From assembly GCA_013365365.1 (NCBI GenBank), contig JABVXU010000113.1:62001-126000 (forward strand): DNA of 64,000 nt, written 5' to 3'. The notes beneath the pieces are model-generated. The model did not search any database, had not been told where the DNA came from, and saw nothing but the letters and a program-made list of their open reading frames with translations. The position numbers were made by a program, and so were the translations under genes. Source of the stretch: Cruorifilaria tuberocauda (Eukaryota; Nematoda; Chromadorea; Rhabditida; Onchocercidae). Positions 27,001 through 39,000 of the stretch are shown here, piece by piece. Position 1 is the first letter of the stretch. Every line of letters begins with the position of its first letter.

Positions 27001-27605
27001 AATGTTTTCGTTAAAATTTCAAAATGTATTTTAAATTAATTTCTTTTTTTCTTCTTCATCGTAAATGATAGTAATGAATAAATGGCATAAAATATAGGTA
27101 AAACATGGGTAAATTTGTAGATCAAGAAATTTTTAAATGATTGCAAGTACCGTTTCTTTTACATGATAAAAAATTTTGTTTTGCCATTCATTTCAATTAA
27201 TCTAAAAAATTCGGTAAAGTTTACTTTTACATTTACTTAACAAATAGAAAGAATCTATTGATCAATAAAGCAATAGGAAGAAAAAGAAATTGTTGATAAT
27301 ATTTTTATTCCTTATTTATTACCTTCATTTGTTGGGCATTGCATTTAAAATTAAGATATGCAAATTAATTGAAATATTTCAATGAATAAATTTTTTTAAA
27401 AGCAAAAACAAAGCAATCAAAACTTACTTACTCAAATATGAACAATTGATTCATTTACTTTTTGATTAAATCAACGATATTTTTGGCAAGTGTTAATGAA
27501 TTATATCTTAATGCACAATTAGCTTAACACATTTTGTACTCTTTGAAAAATTTAAAAAATTAAGGGATATGAAAAAGTAATAATAAGTAAGCACATGCTT
27601 CAATT
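24027..27605. other. Intergenic: upstream of wdr-20, downstream of unc-23
   Basis: About 3.6 kb, AT-rich, with only chance open frames such as the Lys/Phe-rich one at 26635-26904. The one part that stands out is a less AT-rich patch near 25600-25745 (separate entry) and a direct repeat of TTGGCGTCT at about 25859 and 25870. Confidence 0.5.
25600..25745. promoter_or_regulatory. GC-richer patch, possible regulatory element
   Basis: Within strongly AT-rich sequence this stretch is notably richer in C and G (for example ATGACCTCATCGG and TCCGGCGAGTACC). It has no open frame of note and does not fold as a tRNA. It lies 1.6 kb upstream of the wdr-20 start, so a distal promoter or enhancer is one guess. 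Confidence 0.2.
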
Positions 27606-29814
27606 TTAAAATTCAGCAGCACTGTAACGCTGAGCTCGTTCGATCTGATTGATCAGAGTACCTAAGCGACGACGAATTTTCTTCTGATCATCTGCTGTAC
27701 ATTCGATTACCTTAAATAATATCCAATATCAAATGATAGGTAAATCAATCATTACTTCTTTTTTTGATAAATGTAAGCAAAATTTATAGTTCGTTCATTA
27801 AAAGTACCATATGTGAAATATAAAAATATCTCTTCATCCTTGTTAATTTTCCTCCTCACATTTAATTGTTTGATTTATCAAAAGTTAAACGCCTAATTGT
27901 TTCACATATATCGTTTAAAGTAAGTTTAAGTTTAGGTAAAATTTTAAAATAATAGTCTCAATCTCAAAAAAATACTTTCCTTTTTTTTTTGGGCCGTTAG
28001 CTTTTCTTATCGGATTGTTATTTTACAATAAATTATATAACGATCAAACTTATGTAAATTTTAAAACTTTACCTGTGCTTGAAATCGTTGATCAATTGGT
28101 CCATCAGGTAGATCCGGTAAACAAGCATTGAGAAAACGTTTCATTGCCTGCAAAAGCGAAAACAAAAATAATAGGAAATTTTACGACGATTGAAATTAAT
28201 GTTTTTTTTTGAAATTTTATAAATTTTTTAAATGCATTATTTCTCAGTTCAACTTTAAATTAAAAGCAAAAAACAAAACATTAGCTATCATGAATACTTC
28301 CTATTGAGCGCAAAAAATCATTATTAGTAAAACTAATTAATTAATTAATTAATTAATTATTATTACCTCTTTTGCATTATTCAAATCGTCTTTCATTTTA
28401 TTCATTGCTGCTTCAATCAAATTATTCACGTTATTCAACGCTTGTGTTTGTTCCGCGTTACGTGGCGTATTTACGACCACTTCAACAGCTTTACAACGAT
28501 TTAATAAACGACTAGCTGTTGCGCTAATATCATCGCGATCACCTAAACTTTACAAAAGTTTTAAAAGAAAAAAAAAAGCTGCGTAATATGTAATATTGAT
28601 TGGTAATAATAATATTTCATTATTTCAATGAAATTTAACAATCCGGAAATCAAATCCGGTAAGAAAAACCGAATCGAGTTATTGTTAATGGAAAAGAGTA
28701 CGACGTATGAATTATGCTAAGATTAATATCTTAGCTATTATCTCATCATCTAATTATTTTTAGAATTAATAAAAATTTATCAATTATTTATATTACAATT
28801 TAAAAATAATTCCAACTGAAATATTAGTAATTTGTAGCAAATTGGAAAATTTAATGTAATTTTGTAAATTTCTGCAAACATTACTTATAATAACAATTTA
28901 GTAGTCAATGAAACATTTTATAAACTTATTGATTATTACCTTGTCCTAAACGTAGCAATTCAGAATCTAAATTCACATTTCCAAGCATATTAATCAATGA
29001 TTCTCTTTCTTGTTCTAATTGTCCAGCTGATTCTCTGTAATAATTGAAAGAACTGATCGGAAAAAAATTAGTTTGAAAATTAAATTTCAGAAATTCTTAG
29101 AGAAAAAGCTCTTTTTTTCAGATGATTAATATTTCTTTTAAGTTATAAGATAACTTTCTGCTATTTTATTATCATTATTATCATGATTATTTGGTGATAA
29201 TTATTTGCTGACTTCTTATTATGCTGACTTCTTATTATTTGCTTACTTCTTATTATTTATTATCATTATTATCACGATTATTTGATGATAATTATTTGCT
29301 AACTTCTTTGCCTCTGTTTTTATTTTTCAATTCTCTTTCGAATAATTTTTTTAATTCAAACAAATTTACTTATTCCATTTAATTTTACTTTCTAATTGTT
29401 TAAGTTCATTTGATGTGAAAGCTTTCCATCCGTCTAATTGCTTCATGTAAAGTTAAGTGATTTCAATTTTTGATTTTAAATGTATATTAACCATCAGGTA
29501 ACCCATCAGGTCAGATAATTAACTCATATAATTAATTGTAACTTATTAATTATCATTGTTCTACCAGTATTACAAATAGATGAAATGCAAACCTAAGTTG
29601 TTCTACACGTTTTTCCACCTGATCCAACATTCCGATCATTCGCTCATTGAAATCATCAACAGATGTTTTCCTAATTAATTGAACGGGAACGTTACGACTA
29701 TTACTGGAATTCATTAGTGCTTGATTCGAATGATTAATTGTGTAACCGTCCTGTTCCACTTCAAATAAATGCTTAGCTGACGAGGAATTTCCTGGGCGAA
29801 CAATACGAAAATTT
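27606..29814 (-). CDS. unc-23: BAG2-family co-chaperone (UNC-23 ortholog), 5' exon(s) not found
   Basis: BAG2 proteins bind the ATPase domain of Hsp70 and act as nucleotide exchange and ubiquitin-ligase regulators; worm UNC-23 is needed for muscle attachment. Exons read: 29593-29814, 28940-29034, 28367-28542, 28073-28147, 27606-27710, all in phase. Matches to BAG2 in order: SVDDFNERMIGMLDQVEKRV, LREAG-like LRESAGQLEQERESLI, GDRDDISATASRLLNRC, VEVVVNTPRN, LPDGPIDQRFQAQ, ADDQKKIRRRLGTLINQIER. The first listed exon begins in phase 2 after TATTTTTAG and has no start Met in its first 33 codons, so at least one more exon lies upstream, or a short form starts at the Met in QALMNSS. No convincing first exon was seen up to 36 kb. 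Stop TAA at 27606. Confidence 0.88.
28334..28359. repeat. (TTAA)n simple repeat
   Basis: Six perfect TTAA-type units in an unc-23 intron, eight bases from the donor of the exon 28367-28542. Confidence 0.85.
29167..29311. repeat. Imperfect tandem duplication in unc-23 intron
   Basis: A block of about 50 bases (ATCATTATTATCA ... GATAATTATTTGCT) occurs at about 29171 and again at about 29262, offset 91. Between them GACTTCTTATTAT-like units repeat. The copies differ at only a few bases. Confidence 0.75.
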
Positions 29815-32035
29815 CTAAAAATATCCCATTGACAACAGTGTTCATGAAATTGGAATTTTAATAGTAATTAAAATAAGAAATTGATTACTTAAAGGAAGTA
29901 TATAGAAATAAACTAACACTTAACAATATGTTAGAGAATAGCTGAAAACGATGAAATTGTAATTTGAGTAAAATCAGTTCAAATCTAAGTGATAATAAGC
30001 TAACATTAAAAACTTTTATTATTCATTCTGAGAAATTTTAGAAATTATAAATTTACTTGAAGAAATTGCGGAAAAGAAATTCTCGACAGTGTTAATAGTA
30101 CAAAAATGTTCACATCATCACTCTTATCAATTTCTTTTTCGTCTTGACAAAAAATAAGTTAAAACAGCTAAAGGTTATCTAACTTTAACTTATCAGTATG
30201 TAAAGAAAAAAAAATCGATCTAATTAATTAAAGTATCGTTGTTTGAAAAATTGAAATTGAAAAAAAAAATTTAATTGATTTTTCTTTCTTCTTAATATCA
30301 ATCAACATATAAATGATCAAAGTCTTATATTTTCTTTTTCCTGATTTATCACCGAGAAATGATTTATCCCAAATCATTTTCATGCTTTTATCTAATCTAA
30401 TCAAACTTATACTGCAAGAATTTTCTTATCAAATTATCATCCTCATGCAATATTTCGATAGTTTTGAATAATTTAATTTCCAAAAAGTTTTGCTACTCAT
30501 CAAAAATTATATTTTTCAGTTCATTTAATGGCTATCACTAATTTATCATATCATTTTTGATTTTTTTTTTCTTCCACTTTATCTCATACTTATCGATAAG
30601 AAATACTTTTATAAAATAGTCAACTGTTGGTAGTGAATGAAAATCATTACGGTCGATTAGGATCATGGAAAAAATTTCTTTTTGTTTAATACAGCGATGC
30701 TATTTTGTTAGAAAAGAGGAAATCTTTTTGCGAAAAGTAATAAAAACTAATTCGTAGGAAATATTTTAGGGAAAAAATAGGAAAAGGAAAAATTGAGAAT
30801 TAAAAACTGGTTATCAAGGTGAAATACAATTATTTGATAATGATGTACAAGGACGTTCAATCGAAAGATTAAGATGAAAAATGATTGGTTTCAAGGAGAG
30901 AAAGAAAAAAAAAACAATTATTCTCATTACATCTTTAACTACTATCACTTAAAATTAAATTATCAATAACGATATCAAGCGATTAACATTACCTTTAATT
31001 CATTCAACTTTTCATTTTATTATTTTCAATTCATTCATAACATTTATTAAATTATTCGACACATGCATTTCTTGTCGTTACTTTATCAAGTTTGAAATTT
31101 CGAACTTTTTAATCCATAATACAATATGATATGATGAAATCATCCAAATATTGTATTAATTAGGATGAAGTATAAATATTGATTCCCCAAAAAGGTTTCT
31201 TTTAAATTTATCACTTTTTAATTAAATGAAATCAATATTAGTATTTCAACCTCATACATATATACATAATAACATTGTAACATATTCATTTTCAATTTAT
31301 ATCATATCATGAAATGATAAGTTCGAAATTTCAAGCTCAGAAAAGTCTAGTTGTTAACATTTGTTAAAATCTGTAAAATGTATTTAACAAAAATTATTTA
31401 GTAAAAACTGAAAATTTCAACAAGAAGAAATAAAATTAAATATAATAATCTAAAAGTAATAATTACAATTACTTTTAATTCCTTAACACTTCAATGGAAT
31501 TTTATCAAATTATCATGATGCATATTAATCATTCAAGAAACAACGCCGAAAGATAAATTGATTTAACTTTTGAAACTCACTGATAACATTTCAGAGCACC
31601 TGAAGAAAAGGAAGAAATAAGAAGGAAGTTGCATATTTTCTGAAATGACAACTTTGGATGAAGAAAAGAGAGAGAAAAGAGAGAAAATGAAAAAACAATT
31701 AATGAAATTATTAATTAATGAATGAAAAAGAAAGAAATTAAAAAGATTGAATGAAATTTCTATACAAACATCACTTTGTGTTTCCTTCGAAAGCTAATAG
31801 CAATTGGTTAAATACACTTTTATGCTTTACGAATAGAAAAAAAAAAGAGAGGAAGCAAAACAAACGAGAAAAAGTTCCACTTTTGATCAATCGATTTCCA
31901 TTGATTCATAAGTGATCAAATAATTTCAGTGGAAACACAGGAATAATATCAAATAAAAAGTAGAGGGAAAAGTGAAAAACAAATATATCTTCACAGATGA
32001 AATCAACTAAAAATGATTCATCGAAAAAATTTTTT

Positions 32036-32271
32036 AACAATTTCATTTCATTTAGGAACACGATGATTCATACAAATTTAACAACTTGATAATTGAAATT
32101 AATGAATGAATGATTAACGTAACGCTTCTTAATTTAAGTCCGTAAAAAGTTCAAACAATTTCATTTCATTTAGGAACACGATGATTCATACAAATTTAAC
32201 AACTTGATAATTGAAATTAATGAATGAATGGTTGACATAACACGTCTTAATTTACGTCCGTAAAAAGTTCA
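32036..32271. repeat. Two-copy tandem repeat, 118-base unit
   Basis: Copy 1 is 32036-32153 and copy 2 is 32154-32271. Both run from AACAATTTCATTTCATTTAG to GTAAAAAGTTCAA and are nearly identical, with differences bunched in the last third. Confidence 0.92.
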
Positions 32272-33917
32272 ATTTCCCAAATTGTAATTTGTTGGGTTTT
32301 TCACTAATTGAATTTTTCACTTTTAAAATTTTCTTAAGAATTACTCATTTCTATCTAGTATTTTTCTGTAATTAATTATTCTGTTAATTGATTTTGAGTT
32401 TTCGAAGGAATGGTAGAATTATTAAAATATAATTATTTTGTTAACGATTATATTAAGGAATTGAGAAATACTGTTAATAAAATCAAATTTTTGAACGATT
32501 TCACCATCATCACCTTTCTCCCACATCATATTTATCATTTTCCCATAAATTTCACTTTTTTAAGATTAATTGGGCAATTTTTTCTTTTAATATTTAAACT
32601 TTAATCAAATCTTCGAAAATCAAACAATCCATTTACAATAAACTATAATCTCAAATTAATTATGCTTAATTTGATTAAATTAAATAAAAAAGATCTTAAA
32701 GAAGCATATAAATATAAAATTAGTAGAAAAAGAGTTGGAGTTGAATGACCATTTATTTAAGTTAGATAATAAACGGTATCTTCTAAGTTTAATGTTTACT
32801 AAGTATCACATTAAAAATATATTTCAAATTAATTAACATATTAAATAATTAAAAATTACTAATTTACTAATTAAAAGTATATTAAATATTTGGTTTATAT
32901 GAATATTTTAACTTAATTACTCATTCTTTTTACTACAATAACTAATTCTTCTCTTATTATTCAAAATAAATCATTCGTAAAAAATATAATTAAAAAAACT
33001 AATCAACACTTTTTTACTCCAATTTTTCGATTCCTTTAAAAAAATCGATGTTGAATTAAGAAATCGTAAGTAAATTAAATAATCAAATCAAAGTAATAAA
33101 TTGTATACCTTTGAAATGACATATTAATTATTCAGTTGTAAAATTAGCGACAGTTTCGAGTAAATAATGTCCGTAAATAATTCACCGAAAATTTTTGAAA
33201 TAAGAGATTAATAACGAACGAGTTTTCCTCTTTTTTCTCGTTAATCTGAAAAGAGTAAATTCCGACTAAATTGAAATTTAGTTTAACTTTCCTTTCTATT
33301 TATTATAGATGGAATCATTGAGTGAATATGAAATGGAATAAATTAATTACAATGAAATGAAAGGTAATCCATGTAAATTAAATCAATTTGACAATTTTTT
33401 AACTCTTTGATTGATATAAAATAATCCAACGATTGCCAGTAAATATTTGATTAAAAAGAGTAAGTTAAATTGAACTTATAGCATTTGTTTGTTGAAATAA
33501 ACAGTAATGTGAGTAAAATAAGAGCACAATATTATCATTTAGCCTAACCTTTTTCCTCACTTATCAATTTTAATCTTCTAAAAGTTAATTAATAATTCTA
33601 AAACTTATTTAATCTTCTAAAAGTTAACGAATTAATCATTCAAGGTTAATTTACAACCTATTCCATATCATATGAAATATAAAGAAAACTACTCTATAAA
33701 TTAATCATTTGCAAATTTATTTATCATCATTATTTTATTATTAGCCTAATTTTCTTCCATTACTCTTTATTACAAAAACCAGTTTGCAAAAATTTACCTT
33801 TTAATCTACCTTCATTCCAATCATTCTTTATCATAAAAAATATACCTTACTCATATTACCTAAGGTAGTATGAGAAAGGTATATTCTTTATGACAGGTAT
33901 ATTCTTTATGACTTTCT

Positions 33918-34231
33918 ACCTAAGGTATAATAATCATACTTACCTAATGGTATAAAAATTATACTTACCTAATGGTACAATCATACTTATCTAAAGGTAT
34001 AATAATAATGAAAAGTGACAATAGTGGTAGTATTAGTGATGATAACGAATAGTAGTAATAACTGTCGTAATAATGATGTACCTAAGGTATAATAATCATA
34101 CTTACCTAATGATATTATACTTACCTAATGGTACAATCATACTTATCTAAAGGTATAATAATAATGAAAAGTGACAATAGCGGTAGTATTAGTGATGATA
34201 AGGAATAGTAGTAATAACTGTCGTAATAATG
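33918..34231. repeat. Two-copy tandem repeat, about 152-162-base unit
   Basis: Copy 1 starts at 33918 and copy 2 at 34080, each with ACCTAAGGTATAATAATCAT and ending near TCGTAATAATGATG. Copy 2 is about 10 bases shorter. Inside each copy a smaller unit, CTTACCTAATGGTA, is itself repeated. Confidence 0.88.
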
Positions 34232-34420
34232 ATGGTGATTTTGTCACCGAATTTTAGTGTACGATTAAATCGCTTAACAGATGCTACCCCCTCTCTTTTT
34301 GTTAACACACATTTATTGATTGGTTGATTGTTTAGTTACACTTGCAATGGCATAAAATAGAGAATTCATGATAAAAATGTTCAGCAGAACGATTAATTCA
34401 TTCATATTTTATACATTTTA

Positions 34421-34460
34421 AGTGATAACGACTGATAACGCTTGATAACAATTGATAACG
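34421..34460. repeat. Four-copy 10-base tandem repeat (TGATAACG)
   Basis: TGATAAC occurs at 34423, 34433, 34443 and 34453, exactly 10 bases apart, with varying spacer bases. Ten bases is close to one helical turn, so the sites would face the same side of DNA; TGATAA is the plus-strand form of a GATA-factor site. Confidence 0.85.
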
Positions 34461-34580
34461 ATTTGGTATATTAAGTTAACAGTAACAAAAAAGAAAAAAA
34501 TAAATTTTTTGTAGAATAGAAAAAGGAAGTAAAGTAATGAAATTCATGAAATAAACAATAACAATGGAATAAACAAAAAC

Positions 34581-34663
34581 GGAATTATTATTTGATGGCA
34601 AAACAATAACGCAATTATTATTTGATGGCAAAACAATAACGCAATTATTATTTGATGGCAAAT
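34581..34663. repeat. 30-base tandem repeat, 2.8 copies
   Basis: Units at 34581, 34611 and 34641 share GCAATTATTATTTGATGGCA and are almost identical. The 30-base unit keeps an open frame on the minus strand (repeated PSNNNCVIV), a by-product of the repeat rather than a gene. Confidence 0.92.
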
Positions 34664-35348
34664 AAGGAAAAATGATAAAAACAATAAAACAAATATTTCT
34701 TTTACTATTTCATTTATCTATTTGTTAATTAAATTATTATTATTATTATGTCAATTAAATTATTATAATTTATCTCTCATTTAATATTAATCAATATTAT
34801 CATTATTGATGCTTCTTTTAACTGTTACAAGTGAAATAGTAACAAACAAGGTACTACAAAGTACTTTTTCATTTAAGATTAGGCTCTTTTCTCTTACAGT
34901 TTTTTTTAAAAATTTATTTGAAGTTAACGTACCAAAATAACATTCAATTAATTCATGCTTCCTAAACGAATTCTAAAATATAAAATTGAAAGTTTAAATT
35001 TGAAATGAACCTGAAATTAACGATCAAGATTAACCTCCTGAAATGTTATCATAATGAAATATCCACATGTGTATGGAATTTAACTAAAATAAATTAACAT
35101 TTCAAAAATTTCACTGATCAAAATTAATCCACTGTTATTTGGTGGAAATTAATTGCATAGTAATTTTCATTACTATCAGTAGTTAATTGAAAAGTTCATT
35201 TAGAAAAAAAGTCAGCACAAATAGTATAGAAAGTTTTTTTTAAGCTACTTGATTTTTTTTTCTCCAAAGAAATTATTAATAATTTCTCAAACTTTTGTAA
35301 ACTAACTGATAAACTAAAGATACAACTTATGATAATTTTATCATAAAA

Positions 35349-35668
35349 TAATCACATCTCAACAATCATTTGATATCATTGGCAATTAATTGTATCATAT
35401 GATTATTATATAATCATAATTAAAGTCATAACCGTGATTAATTTTATTTAATCATAATTAAAAATCGTAATCATAGTTGGAAGTATCGCTTGAATATCAT
35501 TGATAATGTAATCACATCTCAACAATCATTTGATATCATTGGCAATTAATTGTACCATATGATTATTACATAATCATAATTAAAGTCATAACAGTGATTA
35601 ATTTTATTTAATCATGATTAAAAATCGTAATCATAGTTGGAAGTATCGTTTGAATATCATTGATAATG
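35349..35668. repeat. Two-copy tandem repeat, 160-base unit
   Basis: Copy 1 is 35349-35508 and copy 2 is 35509-35668, both starting TAATCACATCTCAACAATC. They differ at only a handful of positions, so the duplication is recent. It ends about 120 bases before the E2F-like sites upstream of chk-1. Confidence 0.92.
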
Positions 35669-35790
35669 ATTGATGATAGATATATCCTTACTGATAATTA
35701 CTGATAATGATAATACTGATAATAGATGATATGATAACTATTTCATACTCATGGAAGCATTTCAGGTTTTCTGCTGCTACAGTGAAACGA

Positions 35791-35827
35791 TTTTGGCGGG
35801 TAGACGCCTAATTTGAATATGGCGGGA
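35791..35827. promoter_or_regulatory. Two E2F-like sites upstream of chk-1
   Basis: TTTTGGCGGG at 35791-35800 fits the E2F consensus TTTSSCGC/G, and TATGGCGGGA at 35818-35827 is a close relative. They lie about 190-220 bases before the chk-1 start codon, in a short GC-richer stretch. CHK1 is a known E2F target in other animals. A TTTCAG acceptor-like site follows at 35944-35949, so the transcript may begin shortly after the sites. Confidence 0.45.
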
Positions 35828-36009
35828 GGGGGAGAGGTGAGAGAGTAGTTGAAGTGATTAGTGGTAATCGATAGGCATTAGTAAACGGAGTGGTTGATAA
35901 GATTGATAATAATTGATAAGTGATAACTTAAATGTTTGCTCTATTTCAGGTTCAACGAATTTTAGCAATTCAGAAATCTATATTCATAGTAATAAAAAAT
36001 CAATCATCT

Positions 36010-39000
36010 ATGTTTGCTGACAATGAAGAAGAGCTTAAACGACAGAAAAAAGAATGGGAAAGTTTGTTTGATAGCGATAGATTTAGATTTATAATACGAA
36101 TACCACGGGAATATCGAAATATCAAGTGGAATGTTGTTCGTACGTTAGGTGATGGTAAGTTACTAATTTTCATTTATTTGTTTTTTGTTTTTCTGATTTT
36201 TGTTAAATTTCTCATTTTTACGGATGATGCTAATGGAATTCTTTGAATGTTTTATTATAGTATTGCATTTTTTACACTTAAAATACATCTTTGTGATAAT
36301 TTTTCCATGATAAAATCAAACTTCGGATATTTAAAAATATCTTAGCATATTTTCAAATTTTCGAAATGCAGTTTCCAGAAGATGTTACATTTTAAAATTG
36401 TCTTTCAAGGTGCATTTGGTGAAGTTCGTTTATTGGTGGATTCAAAAAATCCAGGAACAATGGTAGCAGCAAAATGTATGGCCGCACGTACAACAGAAGT
36501 AGAAGAACAGGAGCAATTGTACAAAAAACTACGTCGAGAGGTTGATTATCTTATAATTAGAAATATACGAGAATTATTGGACGAATACTTTAATATGTTG
36601 CATGTTATCGAGAACGAAATTCAGAAATGCAGGAAAAATAACGGGAGCAAATGAAATTTACTTTTTATTCAACTTGACAGAATCAGCGCTCATAATGAGG
36701 CTGAAGATTAATGAAATATATGAGTTTTATTATTTTTGAATAGTTTAATTCAAAGTTCTCTAAAAATTTTGGGCAATTTTTGAGTTTTGAATATTGTATT
36801 TGCGATTAAACATTTTGGCAGGCGTTTATCATGCGCATATTCAACAAATCTGAATATGTCATTCGTTACCTTGGGATGCGCTATGACGAGGGACGTATTG
36901 AAATGTTTCTCGAATATGCTGATGGAGGCGAATTGTTTGATCTTATCGGTAAAGTTTGGTCTTTATGCTTAATAAAGTGTTTTGCTTAATTGATTTTTAT
37001 CTTCAGCAAGCTATAATTTGTTTTTCTGTTTCATATTAAATTTTTGAGCCTTTTTTTATATGTGACTTGCGTTCAATCATTGATGCGTGCTTTGATAATT
37101 ACTTGTTACTAGTAACTTCTAAATAATACTGAATGATTTGACATGAACGCGGTTTTCATTGTATTTCTTTATATTTTAAGAACCGGATAGCGGTATGCCG
37201 GCTGAGAAGGCACAGAAATTTTTCCGACAGATTATCGCTGGTTTAAAGCATATTCACTCAATGGGTATTGCACATCGTGATATCAAACCGGAAAATCTCT
37301 TACTTATGAAAAATGGTATTTTACTCTGACTAACAAATTTTCCGTGTCTAATAACTGTTCAGTGTTGATCAGGCTTTAAATTTATAAAATAGCACACCGT
37401 TTAAACAAAATTATATGCCAATAATTTCTAATGTTCCTAATATTCCTAATGTTTATCTCCTGTAAATCCTAATGTTTAGCTTTTTCTGGACTCTATCACT
37501 TATTTCAGGTCAGTTAAAAATTTGCGACTTTGGTGCAGCAACAATATTTCGCCGCAAAGGAGTGGAAAGGAAGCTGAAATCGAAATGTGGCACAGTGCAG
37601 TATCTTTCGCCTCAAGTATTAGCATCAAATTACAGGTTCATCTGATTGTTAAACTGATCATTATGTTTTACTTTTCATTAACTGTTGATATAAGGTAACA
37701 TGCAATGTGCAAAAATATTTCCAAAAAGCTTCGATATGTATTTCTGAAAGAAAAATTTTCAACATGTTTGCATATTAATAGCTAAGAAGAATAAAAAAAT
37801 ACATGGTTTGATAATTATGATAATTTTTTATGTTCAGAGGTGAACCATCTGATATATGGTCTTGTGGAATTGTGCTCATTGCAATGCTTACTGGTGAATT
37901 ACCTTGGGACGAAGCGACTAAGTATGTTTTGATGTAATTATTTTTTAGTTATTTCATGTAATTTTTAACAGTTCCTTGCAATCATCTAGAGATGTTTTTT
38001 GTATTCAATTTATTTATTTCAGGAATTCACAGCCTTTCAAACTTTGGCTTACAAAGTATGATTGGAGGCGTCATCCACCTTGGGACAGACTTTTGGGAGT
38101 AATAACAAGTACATCTTATAACAGTATTTAATTAATTATTTTTAGATTGACTTTTCTCTATCCCCTTTTCTGAAATGCTATCAGCAATGTTAATAACTTT
38201 TATTCTTTTTAGTACGTAAAACGTGTTTTCTTAATATATCGATTGCAGTTATTCTGCTACTTTAGTTACTGAATATATTTGTCTATTCCTTAAATATCAG
38301 TCATCTCAGTCATCCAACTACTGATGCAGATTAACAATATTATCATTTAATTACTCTCTTGGTTGCAGCTATCATTATTTAACTGTATCTTTTATTTCTT
38401 AAAATGATTACAATAAGTTTCAGATTTGTTACGAAAGATGTTAGATGTCTGTGAGAACAGAAGAATCAAAATCCCAGAAATTGAAGAGCATGAATTTGTG
38501 GTTAAGGAGATAGGTAAACCTGATTTTATAGCGAATTCTATTAAATTAAAACATACATGAAAACAGTGATAGTGTGTGATGGTTGTATTTCACCTTTCAT
38601 GATTTGAGATTATGAAATACCGAGTGCGGAAATGATAAGGAAAAATAGGAAAAAACAATTCGGAACTACTGGTGAAAATCCAACAAATTTGACGGGACAT
38701 ACCGAGACTGAAGTACCATCAAACTTATTAGAGGTGAAATCAACTGAGAGTGAGAAAGAACCTGAGTCAAAGAAGATCAGACTTTCAACTCTCACCAATA
38801 CTGAAGATAGGTAGTATCTTTCGACATTAGTTTCCTACTTTTTTTCTTTTTTTGCAACAAGATTATATGAGTTGGATTTCTATTTATTATAAACTGTTTC
38901 ATCGTTTCTTTAATATTAATAAAATAAATTTCGAAAATTGTCTCGCAAGCCATTGTCTTTCAATGAATTCACTAAATTTTTGATTAAATCGCAAACCGTT

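Larger units (their letters stand above)
29815..36009. other. Long region without recognised gene, upstream of unc-23 and chk-1
   Basis: About 6.2 kb. The two flanking genes diverge, so it must hold both promoters and the missing unc-23 5' exon(s). It is AT-rich with several unrelated tandem duplications listed separately. A 26-codon coding-like frame without Met lies at 30797-30877 (plus), including EIQLFDNDVQGRSIERLR. Apart from the E2F-like sites near 35.8 kb, nothing else was recognised. Confidence 0.5.

Noticed and set aside
31560..31620. Short ATG TTA TCA exon as the missing unc-23 start
   Set aside because: It ends in phase 0, while the next exon needs phase 2.
34476..34661. Minus-strand frame with repeated PSNNNCVIV units
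   Set aside because: It is only the translation of the 30-base tandem repeat.
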